Source of the DNA: Berkiella sp963803015
Lineage (GTDB): Bacteria; Pseudomonadota; Gammaproteobacteria; Berkiellales; Berkiellaceae
DNA length: 64,000 nucleotides
Direction: 5' to 3'
Assembly: GCA_963803015.1 (NCBI GenBank)
Contig: CAWDKV010000011.1
Coordinates: forward strand, 310,001-374,000
A program made the position numbers and the translations under genes. Positions within the stretch are counted from its first letter, which is position 1, and every line of letters begins with the position of its first letter. Below the pieces are notes generated by a model, which was not told the DNA's origin, ran no database searches, and saw only the letters and a program-made list of their open reading frames with translations. Of the stretch, positions 8,199 through 16,910 are shown one piece after another.

Positions 8199-9557
8199 AT
8201 GAGCCAAATAATTATTCCACTTTTTGCCTTTTTATTTGCAGTCAGCATATTGGTCGCATTTCATGAGTTTGGTCATTTTATTGTCGCGCGATGTTGTGGC
8301 GTCAAAGTGATTCGTTTTTCAATTGGTTTTGGTAAGCCGTTATGGCGCTTTTCTGACAAAAAACAAACGGAGTATGTGATAGCCGCCATTCCATTGGGCG
8401 GCTATGTCAAAATGTTAGATGAAAGAGAAGGGCCGGTGCTGGATGAGCATAAACCCTATGCCTTTAGTAGTAAATCTGTTTGGAAGCGCTCTGCCATTGT
8501 ATTTGCAGGACCTCTTTTTAACTTTATTTTCGCCGTTTTAGCTTATTGGTTTATGTTCATGATAGGAACGGTAAGCTGGGTGCCACTTCTGGGTGAAATT
8601 GTGCCAGACTCTATTGCTCAAAGGGCAGGCATGGTCGCCAATCAAGAAATTGTTGCCATCGATCAGGTTGAAACGACAACTTGGCCGCAAGTGATGCGCC
8701 AATTAATGAAACGAGTAGGGGATAAAGGTGTCTTAGAAATCAAAACTAAGCAGGGGGAAGACTCTACCAACAACTACTTCCTCAATTTGGAAGATTGGGA
8801 GTTAAAAGGCGATAGCGCTGATTTGTTAAAAAGCTTAGGAATAGTTTTTTACCAGCCCCCTATGGATCCGATTATTGCGGAGGTTTTATCTGGAGAGCCC
8901 GGCGACAAAGCAGGGATCTTAGTTGGGGACAGAATTATAGAAATTAATGGTAAATCAATTAAAGAATGGAAAGATTTTGGTGATTTGATTGGTAAAAGTC
9001 CTTTTCAACCGCTGGCAATAACCCTTAAGCGCGGTAATGAAGATATCACCCTTAACGTAACGCCTCGCCCCCAGCAAAGTAAAACGGGTGAAACAATTGG
9101 CTTTGTTGGTCTGACCGTCAAACCTGTTCCTATGCCAGAGAATCTTTTGCGCAAAGAACAATTCGGTATTTATGATGGTTTTATCGCCGCTGTGAAAAAA
9201 ACGGCGGAAAATATTGTGCTCTCTTTTCAGCTTATCGGCAAAATGATAACGGGTCATTTAGGCTTGCAAACTATCAGTGGACCTTTGACGATTGCACAGG
9301 GGGCCGCTGCAAGTGCCCACATTGGTTTGCAATATTATTTGGGTTTTCTAAGCTTGATTAGTGTCAGTTTGGGTGTTTTAAATTTATTGCCCATTCCCAT
9401 TTTAGATGGCGGCCATTTGCTGTATTACGCTATAGAGATAATAAGGGGGAAGCCTGTTTCAGAGCGGATCCAAGAGTTTGGCTTTAAAGTCGGCATGTTC
9501 TTTTTGCTATTTTTAATGATCGTTGCTTTTTACAATGATTTAGTGCGTGCGTTTTAA
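8199..9557 (+). CDS. rseP: Site-2 intramembrane zinc protease RseP
   Basis: 452 residues; E. coli RseP has 450. It cleaves anti-sigma factor RseA and remnant signal peptides in the inner membrane. The zinc motif HEFGH is at residues 22-26 in the first membrane segment. Two PDZ-like periplasmic domains follow (VPDSIAQRAGM and LSGEPGDKAGI mark their ligand grooves), then the second active-site segment NLLPIPILDGGHLL. It is the last gene of the rpsB operon. bamA, which normally follows at once, is displaced by about 2.1 kb. Confidence 0.97.
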   Translation: MSQIIIPLFAFLFAVSILVAFHEFGHFIVARCCGVKVIRFSIGFGKPLWRFSDKKQTEYVIAAIPLGGYVKMLDEREGPVLDEHKPYAFSSKSVWKRSAIVFAGPLFNFIFAVLAYWFMFMIGTVSWVPLLGEIVPDSIAQRAGMVANQEIVAIDQVETTTWPQVMRQLMKRVGDKGVLEIKTKQGEDSTNNYFLNLEDWELKGDSADLLKSLGIVFYQPPMDPIIAEVLSGEPGDKAGILVGDRIIEINGKSIKEWKDFGDLIGKSPFQPLAITLKRGNEDITLNVTPRPQQSKTGETIGFVGLTVKPVPMPENLLRKEQFGIYDGFIAAVKKTAENIVLSFQLIGKMITGHLGLQTISGPLTIAQGAAASAHIGLQYYLGFLSLISVSLGVLNLLPIPILDGGHLLYYAIEIIRGKPVSERIQEFGFKVGMFFLLFLMIVAFYNDLVRAF

Positions 9558-9576
9558 GAGATAAAAAGAGGTTGCT

Positions 9577-10263
9577 TTGTTTAAGCGTATTATATTGCCG
9601 GCAATCTTATTAAATATGTTTTCTCAGACTGTCATAGCAAATAATTTGCAGCAAAAAGCAGAGCTTTGGGCAACGTTGTCGCTACAGGGTCCAATTAACC
9701 AAAATAAAAAAATCTTATATTCTCTAGAGCCGCAATTAAAGTTTATCACCCGTAAAGAGAGTTTTCATCAAGCTTATCTTCATGCAGGATTAGGCTATCA
9801 ATCGACTCCTACCGTGTCGTTATGGATTGGAAATAGCTTAGGCACAACGCACAATCCCGGTAAGGAAGACGAGATCCAGTACCGATTATGGCAGCAATTG
9901 GCGTGGGATCCCCAAGAAAAGTATTCTTTAAATTTTTCAAGCAGAACAAGATTAGAGCAACGCGTGGAGGACCATCAAGAAGGTTGTTCTTGGCGCTTGA
10001 GGCAAAAAGTGACATTCAGTATGCCTTTACAATGCTCTCCCAATTACGCAGTGGTCATTTTTGATGAAATCTTTTTTAATCTCAATCACCCTTCCTGGGT
10101 AAACAATAACCTTATCAATCAAAATAGAGCATTTTTTGGACTCTCCATTCCTGTCGCCAAGAAAATGTTTCTTGAGACAGGCTATCTTAATCAATATCTA
10201 GTGCGAACACCTGATAAAATGATGCATGTTTTGAGTTGCACTTTAAAAGTAAAAGCAGATTAA
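9577..10263 (+). CDS. DUF2490-type outer-membrane or periplasmic protein
   Basis: 228 residues with an N-terminal signal peptide (about residues 1-21, ending VIAN). The rest alternates polar and aromatic residues as in beta strands. The pattern SRTRLEQR, then DEIFFNLN, NQNRAFFGL and LETGYLNQYL is typical of DUF2490, a family of predicted beta-barrel proteins of unknown function. The start is a TTG at 9577 preceded by AAAAAGAGG; no ATG gives the signal peptide. It lies 19 bases after rseP on the same strand and may be co-transcribed. It replaces bamA at this position. Confidence 0.7.
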   Translation: MFKRIILPAILLNMFSQTVIANNLQQKAELWATLSLQGPINQNKKILYSLEPQLKFITRKESFHQAYLHAGLGYQSTPTVSLWIGNSLGTTHNPGKEDEIQYRLWQQLAWDPQEKYSLNFSSRTRLEQRVEDHQEGCSWRLRQKVTFSMPLQCSPNYAVVIFDEIFFNLNHPSWVNNNLINQNRAFFGLSIPVAKKMFLETGYLNQYLVRTPDKMMHVLSCTLKVKAD

Positions 10264-10279
10264 AGGCAAGACAAAATCA

Positions 10280-10861
10280 TTAAGCGTAAAACTGAATGGC
10301 GAGTAAAGCATTAATATAAGGATCTTTGCTTACCACACCATGTCCGATGAGCCCTATACCAAAATGCCTAAAAGGCGTCCAAAAGGTTTGGACTTGCAGT
10401 GGAATACCCACGCTACTAGACCAATAAGCATTGTCTCGGTAAAGCCAACCATCTGAAATTGTCCAATCAGTTTTGATATCTATACGGGTATAACAAATCC
10501 CTGCCGAAGCAGAATAATACCAATTAGGCTTTCTGTTGACATAGCCATACAAAATTCCACTATCTCTTGCATCGGAATCAGAGCCCAATGCATTGGAATA
10601 AAAAGTGAGCGCTGTGTGAGGAGAAAGCCTGCCATTAAAGCTCAGTTGACTGCTCACTTTGCCATTTAGTTCAGAAGTTCTACCTGTATTAAATGAAGAG
10701 CCTACCCCTACGCCTAAATTGACCCACCAATTAGCATTAGGTAAAGCATTGTTGTAATGCGTTGTTTCAAGAGGGAGCGCTTCGCCAGTTTCATTATAAG
10801 CAACGCTGACTATAGGGTGAGTGAAAAGAGGCAACAGACATAAGGACCGTAAAAACTTCAT
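10280..10861 (-). CDS. Exported protein, predicted small beta-barrel, unrecognised
   Basis: 193 residues from the ATG at 10861, which has a good AGGGAG box and gives a signal peptide (MKFLRSLCLLPLFTHPIVSVA). A longer reading to 11008 adds a signal-less extension and is rejected. The mature part has many Gly, Ser, Tyr and Trp residues in alternating strands and ends with an aromatic-aliphatic strand (LLAIQFYA), as outer-membrane barrels do. No family is recognised with certainty; a PagL-like or general porin-like fold is possible. It is transcribed against its neighbours. Confidence 0.6.
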   Translation of the reverse strand: MKFLRSLCLLPLFTHPIVSVAYNETGEALPLETTHYNNALPNANWWVNLGVGVGSSFNTGRTSELNGKVSSQLSFNGRLSPHTALTFYSNALGSDSDARDSGILYGYVNRKPNWYYSASAGICYTRIDIKTDWTISDGWLYRDNAYWSSSVGIPLQVQTFWTPFRHFGIGLIGHGVVSKDPYINALLAIQFYA

Positions 10862-11001
10862 AAGGTGCTCCCTGTCATGAATATTTGTTGTTTTTCTGTC
10901 ACCTTGCATTTTACAAGATGCTGGCGCTGATCTTTTCAGAAAAGATTGGTCTTTGCAAACGGTATAATTATCGCAATAAGTCCACCGTCTATCTAATGGG
11001 T

Positions 11002-11030
11002 CTGTCAAATTGATTTTTTTGCGGTATAAT
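11002..11030 (+). promoter_or_regulatory. Promoter of the RRM-protein gene
   Basis: A perfect -10 TATAAT is at 11025-11030. A 4/6 -35 CTGTCA lies at 11002-11007 with a 17-base spacer. Transcription would start near 11037, leaving a leader of about 75 bases before the coding region. Long leaders are common on cold-responsive RNA-binding protein genes, but no specific cold-box element was verified. Confidence 0.6.
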
Positions 11031-11113
11031 GACCCGGTTTAAGTGGTGCAGTTGACCCTAATGGAAGGCTCCCTCTTAGATTTGTTTTAACTTTCGTCTT
11101 ATTGGAAATTTTT

Positions 11114-11446
11114 ATGCATCAAAATAAAGTTTATGTTGGTAATCTGAGTTACACACTGGATGAGTCTTTACTTCGTTCTCATTTTGAGAAATTCGGTGAG
11201 ATTACAGATATCGCCTTACCTAAAGATCGCGTTACTGGTCGTCCCCGTGGTTTCGCTTTTATCACTTTTGCTGATTCTCAAGCCGCTTCTTCCTCATTAG
11301 AGTTGAACGGTCAAGATCTCGCTGGCCGCAAAGCAGTAGTTAACTTTGCTCGTGAGCGTGAACAAGGCTCTGAGCGAGGTGATCGTGGCGGAGATCGTGG
11401 AGATCGTGGTGGTCATCATCACAGAGACAGAGATCGAGATAGATAA
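11114..11446 (+). CDS. RRM-family RNA-binding protein
   Basis: 110 residues. A single RNA recognition motif fills residues 1-80, with RNP2 (VYVGNL) and RNP1 (RGFAFITF) intact. The C-terminus is a low-complexity Arg/Gly/Asp/His tail with GDRGGDRGDRGG repeats. This is the architecture of bacterial (cyanobacterial-type) Rbp proteins and eukaryotic glycine-rich RNA-binding proteins, and it often binds U-rich RNA or acts in the cold. The ATG at 11114 is preferred over a TTG four codons upstream, because the RRM begins directly after it. It has its own promoter and terminator and sits between rseP and bamA. Confidence 0.9.
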   Translation: MHQNKVYVGNLSYTLDESLLRSHFEKFGEITDIALPKDRVTGRPRGFAFITFADSQAASSSLELNGQDLAGRKAVVNFAREREQGSERGDRGGDRGDRGGHHHRDRDRDR

Positions 11447-11460
11447 TACTGCCGTATTAG

Positions 11461-11508
11461 TTAGTCCACTCTGCATAGTATCTATCAGAGTGGGCTAAAT
11501 TTATTTTT
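11461..11508 (+). terminator. Rho-independent terminator of the RRM gene
   Basis: A 13-base stem (ttagtccactctg 11461-11473 with cagagtgggctaa 11486-11498, one G-U pair) has a 12-base loop and is followed by ATTTATTTTT. It ends the RRM transcript before bamA. Confidence 0.88.
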
Positions 11509-11708
11509 GAACTTCACAGCCCTTCTTTTTGTTTTATCTTTCCTTTTTTCAGATCTTACTCATTCTATTAACGAAATAGGTTTTAATTTTAGAACCAAAG
11601 CTAGTATAGTCTTCAAATTATTTTGGGCTGTGTTAGTATGGCGCAAACAAAATAACCACAATTAAAAAATGAAGTTTGGCCCATTTTGAGTAAGTTAAAA
11701 ACATAGTT

Positions 11709-14075
11709 ATGAAAAAGCACTGGATGTACTTAGCAGCTGGATTACTGTCTCAGCAAATCACGCTAGCTTTTTGCTTTGATGCCTTTACCGTAAAGGCGAT
11801 CCGTATTGAAGGATTGCAGCGCATTAAAGAAGAGACAGTACACAACTACTTGCCAGTTCACGTTGGTGATGAAATGGTCGAAGCAAAGACCGGTGAAGTT
11901 GTGAAAGCCTTATTTGAAACAGGTTTCTTCCAAGATATCAGCATTGATCGTGATGGTAGTGTTTTGGTGATTAAGGTAGTTGAAAGGCCAACTATTGGTA
12001 GTATTACTATTTCTGGCAATAAAGATATTAAAACAGAAAACTTACTTTCTACACTCAAGAATCTAGGCTTAGCCCAAGGGCATGTTTTTGATCGCGCCAG
12101 TTTAGAGTTAATGCGTAATGAATTAGAGCGTCTTTACTTTAGTAACGGTAAATATTCAGTCAAGGTTGAAGCAAAGGTTGAGAACCAACCACATAATCGC
12201 GTCAATATTACAATTGATATTGATGAAGGGCGTGCGGCACGTATCAAATCTATCAATATCATTGGAAATTCAAAGTTTACTGAAAAAGAATTATTAAAAT
12301 CATTCACGCTCTCGCAAAGCAATGCTTTAAGTTGGGTTTCTCGTGCAGACCAATATGATAAACAAAAGTTAAATGCTGATTTAGAAGCCTTGCGTACTTT
12401 TTATTTTGATAGAGGTTATCTCAATTTTCGCATCACCTCAACGCAAGTTTCCATTACACCAGACAAGCAAGATATTTTTGTGACGGTTAACATAGAAGAA
12501 GGTGACCAATTCACCTTGTCTGAATTTCAATTTGCAGGCAATACCGTTTTACCGCCAGATAAATTGTTGCCTTTGGTCCCCTTAAACGAAGGGGAAATTT
12601 TTTCTCGCGCTAAGGTGGCTGAGATTGTAAAACATCTTACCGAACGCCTAGGGCAAGAAGGCTATGCTTATGCCAAAGTTAACCCTGTACCTGAGCTCAA
12701 TGACGCTGCGCGATCAGTAAAATTAACTTTTTACTTTGAGCCCGGTAATGTCATTACTGTGCGTCGCATTATTATTGAAGGAAATGCCAAAACCAAAGAT
12801 CAAGTGGTGAGACGTGAAATCATTCAAGGAGAAGGGGCGCGCGTTAATACCAAATTGATAGAAGATTCCAAAACACGCTTAAACCGTACCGGCTATTTTT
12901 CTAATGTCAAAGTGGATATGCAGCCTGTTGTGGGCAAACCCGATCAGGTAGATGTGGTTTATAACGTAGAAGAAACGAATGCAGGGCAGCTCGGTGGTGG
13001 TATTGGTTATTCCGATGTTGACGGATTGCTTTTTAACGCCAATGTGACGAACCGGAACTTTATGGGAACGGGTAATAGTATGGATTTAAGCTTTATGCAG
13101 AGTAAAGCTTATACAACCTATAATCTTTCCTATAACAATCCCTATTATACAATGGATGGCATCAGCCGCGGTTTTAATGTTTTTTATAGTAAAACCGATC
13201 TTGCAAATACAACTCCTATCACACCTTATATTACAGACGTATATGGTGGTACGGTTTCTTTTGGTATGCCCATTTCACCCTATGATAGATTGACTTATGG
13301 TTTTGGTTATCAATCAACGGATTTGCGTACCAAAGGTGTGGGCTATGATCCAACCCAAATCACGAATTTCATTATGCAAAACGGTCCCACTGACTCAGAA
13401 CTCAATTTCAATAAAAGTGCAGAATTCGCCTTAGCACTAGGTTGGTCACATAATTCTTTTGATCGCTATTTGTTTCCACGAAATGGCTTACAACAATCGC
13501 TAAGCGCAAATTTCACGGTTCCAGGTTCTGATTTGTTATATTATAAACTCAATTACAATGCGCAATGGTATAAAAGTTTAGGTCATGATTTTATTTTCAC
13601 GACACTAGGTACGTTAGGTTATGGCGATGGTTATGGTAAAACGACAGATTTACCTTTCTATAAAAATTACTTTGCCGGGGGAACGCGCACGGTAAGAGGT
13701 TTTGATGAAAACAGCTTAGGTCCTAGAGATTCTTTAGGTAATCCTTTTGGTGGTAACTTTTTAGTTGCTTCACAAACAACTCTTATTTTGCCAAACTTCT
13801 TTGCGCCTGAGACAAAATCAATTCGTTATGGTGTATTTTTTGATGTGGGCCAAGTCTATGATTTATCACATTACACCACGACGAATGCATCAGGCTTACG
13901 GTGTTCAACAGGTATATCTTTAACTTGGATGTCGCCTTTAGCGCCCCTAACCTTATTCTACGGAATTCCTTTAAACAATGTTGAGGATGTGGTTGTAGGT
14001 CAACCTCCCAATCAGACCATTGTTAGGGGAGATAAGCTAAAACAATTTGGATTTACATTTGGTACAGTCTTTTAA
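11709..14075 (+). CDS. bamA: Outer membrane protein assembly factor BamA
   Basis: 788 residues; E. coli BamA has 810. An N-terminal signal peptide (about 1-22) is followed by five POTRA domains (about 24-420; the first starts FTVKAIRIEGLQRI). A 16-strand C-terminal barrel begins near GQLGGGIGYSDVDG. The conserved loop-6 motif VRGF is present (RTVRGFDENSLGP), and the chain ends in Phe (TFGTVF). It is the essential insertase for beta-barrel proteins and heads the run to dnaE. The 200 bases upstream hold no sigma-E consensus that I can defend. Confidence 0.98.
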   Translation: MKKHWMYLAAGLLSQQITLAFCFDAFTVKAIRIEGLQRIKEETVHNYLPVHVGDEMVEAKTGEVVKALFETGFFQDISIDRDGSVLVIKVVERPTIGSITISGNKDIKTENLLSTLKNLGLAQGHVFDRASLELMRNELERLYFSNGKYSVKVEAKVENQPHNRVNITIDIDEGRAARIKSINIIGNSKFTEKELLKSFTLSQSNALSWVSRADQYDKQKLNADLEALRTFYFDRGYLNFRITSTQVSITPDKQDIFVTVNIEEGDQFTLSEFQFAGNTVLPPDKLLPLVPLNEGEIFSRAKVAEIVKHLTERLGQEGYAYAKVNPVPELNDAARSVKLTFYFEPGNVITVRRIIIEGNAKTKDQVVRREIIQGEGARVNTKLIEDSKTRLNRTGYFSNVKVDMQPVVGKPDQVDVVYNVEETNAGQLGGGIGYSDVDGLLFNANVTNRNFMGTGNSMDLSFMQSKAYTTYNLSYNNPYYTMDGISRGFNVFYSKTDLANTTPITPYITDVYGGTVSFGMPISPYDRLTYGFGYQSTDLRTKGVGYDPTQITNFIMQNGPTDSELNFNKSAEFALALGWSHNSFDRYLFPRNGLQQSLSANFTVPGSDLLYYKLNYNAQWYKSLGHDFIFTTLGTLGYGDGYGKTTDLPFYKNYFAGGTRTVRGFDENSLGPRDSLGNPFGGNFLVASQTTLILPNFFAPETKSIRYGVFFDVGQVYDLSHYTTTNASGLRCSTGISLTWMSPLAPLTLFYGIPLNNVEDVVVGQPPNQTIVRGDKLKQFGFTFGTVF

Positions 14076-14090
14076 AGCGAGGAGAAACTC

Positions 14091-14600
14091 ATGAAAATGG
14101 CAAAGAAAGTAGGCAAAGGGATAATTGGTTTAATGATGTTAGCGGTTGTTCCCCTGCAAGCAATGGCTGATCTCAAAATAGGGGTGGTGGATATGCGAGC
14201 CATTATTGCAAGCTCTCCTCAAGCTAAATCCACCTTGGAAAAAATGAAAAGTGAATTTAGACCACGTGAAGAAAAAATCGTCGCGCTTGAAAAAGATCTA
14301 AAAGAAAAATCAGAAAAATTTCAAAGAAATAGCGCTGTGATGGGTGAAGCTGAAAAAGGCAAATTAGAAAAGGAAATTGTTGCTTCTCAACGCGAATTGC
14401 AACGACAACAAAATAATTTCCGTGAAGATGCGACAGTTCGTCAACAAGAAGAAATGAAAAAGATTGTTGAAAAAATTAATGCAGAAATCAATAAAATTGC
14501 GAAAAGCGATAAATATGATTTGATTCTTCATGTCGATGCTGTTCCTTATGCTTCACAGCAATGCAATATCACTGAAAAAGTGATTAAAGCCCTAGGATAA
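14091..14600 (+). CDS. skp: Periplasmic chaperone Skp/OmpH
   Basis: 169 residues with a signal peptide ending QAMA at about residue 25. The mature start DLKIGVVDMRAIIASSP is typical, followed by long charged coiled-coil arms (about 50-135) and the C-terminal return KYDLILHVDAVPYAS. Skp trimers hold unfolded outer-membrane proteins on their way to BamA. It lies between bamA and lpxD as usual, 15 bases after bamA, with a GAGGAG ribosome binding site. Confidence 0.95.
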   Translation: MKMAKKVGKGIIGLMMLAVVPLQAMADLKIGVVDMRAIIASSPQAKSTLEKMKSEFRPREEKIVALEKDLKEKSEKFQRNSAVMGEAEKGKLEKEIVASQRELQRQQNNFREDATVRQQEEMKKIVEKINAEINKIAKSDKYDLILHVDAVPYASQQCNITEKVIKALG

Positions 14601-14605
14601 TTGGC

Positions 14606-15685
14606 ATGCTAAATCAAAAGGGTTTTATTTCCCCTAATCTTAAAGCGGCGCTTCCCCAACCGATGAGTTTGGGGGAGCTTGCTCTTGCAATTGGCGCAAA
14701 GCTAAAAGGAGATCCAAACGTTAAGATCCTAGGGGTAGGAACACTTTCGCAAGCCAAAGAAAACGATCTCACCTTTTTAGCTGGGATAAAATACAAGCCT
14801 TTTTTAAAACAAACCAAGGCTTGCGCCGTTATCCTAACTGAAAATGATGTGGCAGACTGCCCGACAGCGGCGCTGATAACACAAGATCCTAAACTGACCT
14901 TTGCGAAAGTCGTTCAGCTTCTATATCCACCAGTGAATGTGATGCCTTTAGTGCATCCTACTGCTGTGATTGGAGAAGGTGCCACGATTGATCCTCAGAG
15001 TTACATTGGCCCGCATTGTGTGATTGGAAAGCGTGTCCAAATTGGTCCTCGCGTTGTTTTGCAAGGCAATTGCTCTATTGGTGATGACTGCGTTATTGGA
15101 GAAGCCACGATACTTTATCCACAAGTAACGGTTTATCAAGGATGTGAGATTGGTGACAATTGTACCCTCCACAGTGGTGTGATTATTGGTAGTGATGGCT
15201 TTGGCTTTGCCAAATTGGGTGAAAATTGGCTTAAAGTGCCGCAAATAGGCCGGGTTAAAATAGGCAATAGAGTCGAGATTGGCGCTAACACGACCATAGA
15301 CAGAGGGGCTATCGAAGATACTGAAATTGGCGATGATGTCATTTTAGATAATCTTATTCAAATTGGTCATAATGTGAAAATAGGTCGAGGAACAGCTATA
15401 GCTGCTTGCTCTGGTATTGCTGGCAGTACAGTCGTTGGTAAGCATTGTCTCATTGGTGGGGGAAGCCGCATAAATGGCCATATCTCTATAGCTGATTTTG
15501 TGACTATTGTTGGTTGTACCAACGTTGTAAAATCCATTAGCAAGGCTGGCATATATGCTTCAGCGACCAATGAAAACGATATAAAAGTATGGAAAAAGAA
15601 CCTTGCTAGATTTCATCAATTAGATGAATTAGCAAACCGTTTAATAACCCTAGAAAAAAAACTAGAAGCAAAAGAGGAGGGTTAG
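14606..15685 (+). CDS. lpxD: UDP-3-O-acylglucosamine N-acyltransferase LpxD
   Basis: 359 residues. It adds the second acyl chain in lipid A synthesis. The N-terminal uridine-binding domain (about 20-110) is followed by left-handed beta-helix hexapeptide repeats (about 115-320, for example IGEGATIDPQSYIGPHCVIG) with the catalytic His in LIQIGHNVKIG, and a C-terminal helix. About 19 residues precede the usual family start (MSLGELA), and that inner Met at 14663 has no ribosome binding site, so the longer start is kept. Confidence 0.97.
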   Translation: MLNQKGFISPNLKAALPQPMSLGELALAIGAKLKGDPNVKILGVGTLSQAKENDLTFLAGIKYKPFLKQTKACAVILTENDVADCPTAALITQDPKLTFAKVVQLLYPPVNVMPLVHPTAVIGEGATIDPQSYIGPHCVIGKRVQIGPRVVLQGNCSIGDDCVIGEATILYPQVTVYQGCEIGDNCTLHSGVIIGSDGFGFAKLGENWLKVPQIGRVKIGNRVEIGANTTIDRGAIEDTEIGDDVILDNLIQIGHNVKIGRGTAIAACSGIAGSTVVGKHCLIGGGSRINGHISIADFVTIVGCTNVVKSISKAGIYASATNENDIKVWKKNLARFHQLDELANRLITLEKKLEAKEEG

Positions 15686-15687
15686 GA

Positions 15688-16143
15688 GTGTCATTAGACC
15701 GTAAAGAACTTACATCAAATGAAATAATTAAATATTTGCCTCATCGATATCCGTTTTTAATGGTCGATAAAGTAATTGACTATCAAGAATCTTCTTTGCG
15801 AGCAATCAAAAATGTAACGGTGAATGAGCCTTATTTTACAGGTCATTTCCCTGAAAATGCTGTGATGCCTGGCGTAATGATTATTGAGTCTTTAGCACAG
15901 GCAGCGGCTATTTTAGCTTACTTGAAAACACAAAGTGGCCCAAGTGATTATTTATTTTATTTAGCTGGTGTGGATGATGCAAAATTCAAACAAATGGTTT
16001 TACCTGGAGATCAGCTAGTTTTGGCTGTTGAAATTGTGGGTAATAAATCCAATTTTTGGAAAATCCATGGCGAAGCCTCGGTTGAGGGTAAAGTCGTTTG
16101 CTCAGTTAATATATTAAGTGCAATGAGGAAGACAAGTCAGTGA
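15688..16143 (+). CDS. fabZ: 3-hydroxyacyl-ACP dehydratase FabZ
   Basis: 151 residues of hotdog fold. It dehydrates beta-hydroxyacyl-ACP in fatty acid elongation. The active-site His and Glu are in GHFPENAVMPGVMIIESLAQ. YLPHRYPFLMVDKV is the usual N-terminal motif. The start is a GTG two bases after the lpxD stop, with GGAGGGTTAGGAG upstream. The end overlaps the GTG of lpxA (GTGA), so the pair is translationally coupled. Confidence 0.98.
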   Translation: MSLDRKELTSNEIIKYLPHRYPFLMVDKVIDYQESSLRAIKNVTVNEPYFTGHFPENAVMPGVMIIESLAQAAAILAYLKTQSGPSDYLFYLAGVDDAKFKQMVLPGDQLVLAVEIVGNKSNFWKIHGEASVEGKVVCSVNILSAMRKTSQ

Positions 16144-16910
16144 TTGCAGATACTGCCATAATCGATAAAAGTGCTAAAATTGCCGATAATGTTGAAATTT
16201 CACATTATACGGTGATTGGTCCAGGAGTGGAAATTGGGGAAGGAACATGGGTTGGTCCCCATGTTGTGATAAACGGCCCCACCAAAATTGGTCGAAATAA
16301 TAAAATCTTTCAGTTTGCGTCGATAGGCGAAAAGCCTCAAGATAAAAAATATGACGGTGAGCCTACAAGATTAGAGATAGGTGACAATAATACCTTTAGA
16401 GAATGCACGACTATTTCTCGTGGAACCAAGCCTGGTGGCGGTGTCACGCGGATAGGAAATGATAATCTTTTTATGGCCTATGTCCACGTGGCACATGATT
16501 GCTACGTTGGAAATAATACAGTCTTTTCAAACAATGCATCTTTAGCCGGACATGTTACCGTGCAAGATTATGCTAATTTGGGAGGTTTTGTTGGGGTCCA
16601 TCAGCATTGTAATATAGGTAGTTTTTGTTTTTGTGCTGGGGGCAGTATTATCGTCAAAGATGTACTACCTTACCTGACAGTGTCAGGTCATCCTGCGCAA
16701 ACCTATGGTTTAAATGTAGAAGGTCTGAAGAGACGCCAATTTTCAGCTGATGATATTGTACACTTAAAGCGTGCTTATAAAGCGCTGTACCGCCAAGGAC
16801 TTTCTTTAGAAGAAGCCTTACAACAGCTTGAAGAGATGGTGCCAGATTGCGTTCATATTCAAACCATGGTGGATTTTATTAAAAATTCTGAACGGGGCAT
16901 CATTCGTTAA
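16140..16910 (+). CDS. lpxA: UDP-N-acetylglucosamine acyltransferase LpxA
   Basis: 256 residues; the E. coli enzyme has 262. It is the first step of lipid A synthesis. Hexapeptide repeats run from the N-terminus (IIDKSAKIADNVEISHYTVIG). The catalytic His lies in AHDCYVGNN, and a helical C-terminal domain begins near LNVEGLKRR. The GTG start overlaps the fabZ stop, and its TAA overlaps the lpxB ATG (TAATG). Confidence 0.98.
   Translation: MIADTAIIDKSAKIADNVEISHYTVIGPGVEIGEGTWVGPHVVINGPTKIGRNNKIFQFASIGEKPQDKKYDGEPTRLEIGDNNTFRECTTISRGTKPGGGVTRIGNDNLFMAYVHVAHDCYVGNNTVFSNNASLAGHVTVQDYANLGGFVGVHQHCNIGSFCFCAGGSIIVKDVLPYLTVSGHPAQTYGLNVEGLKRRQFSADDIVHLKRAYKALYRQGLSLEEALQQLEEMVPDCVHIQTMVDFIKNSERGIIR

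Noticed and set aside
10963..10968. A second TATAAT on the plus strand upstream of the RRM gene
   Set aside because: No -35 within 15-19 bases; the one at 11025 is better placed and has a recognisable -35.
11509..11535. Possible sigma-E promoter (GAACTT) upstream of bamA
   Set aside because: GAACTT at 11509 has no TCTGA-like -10 at the right spacing, so it is probably chance.
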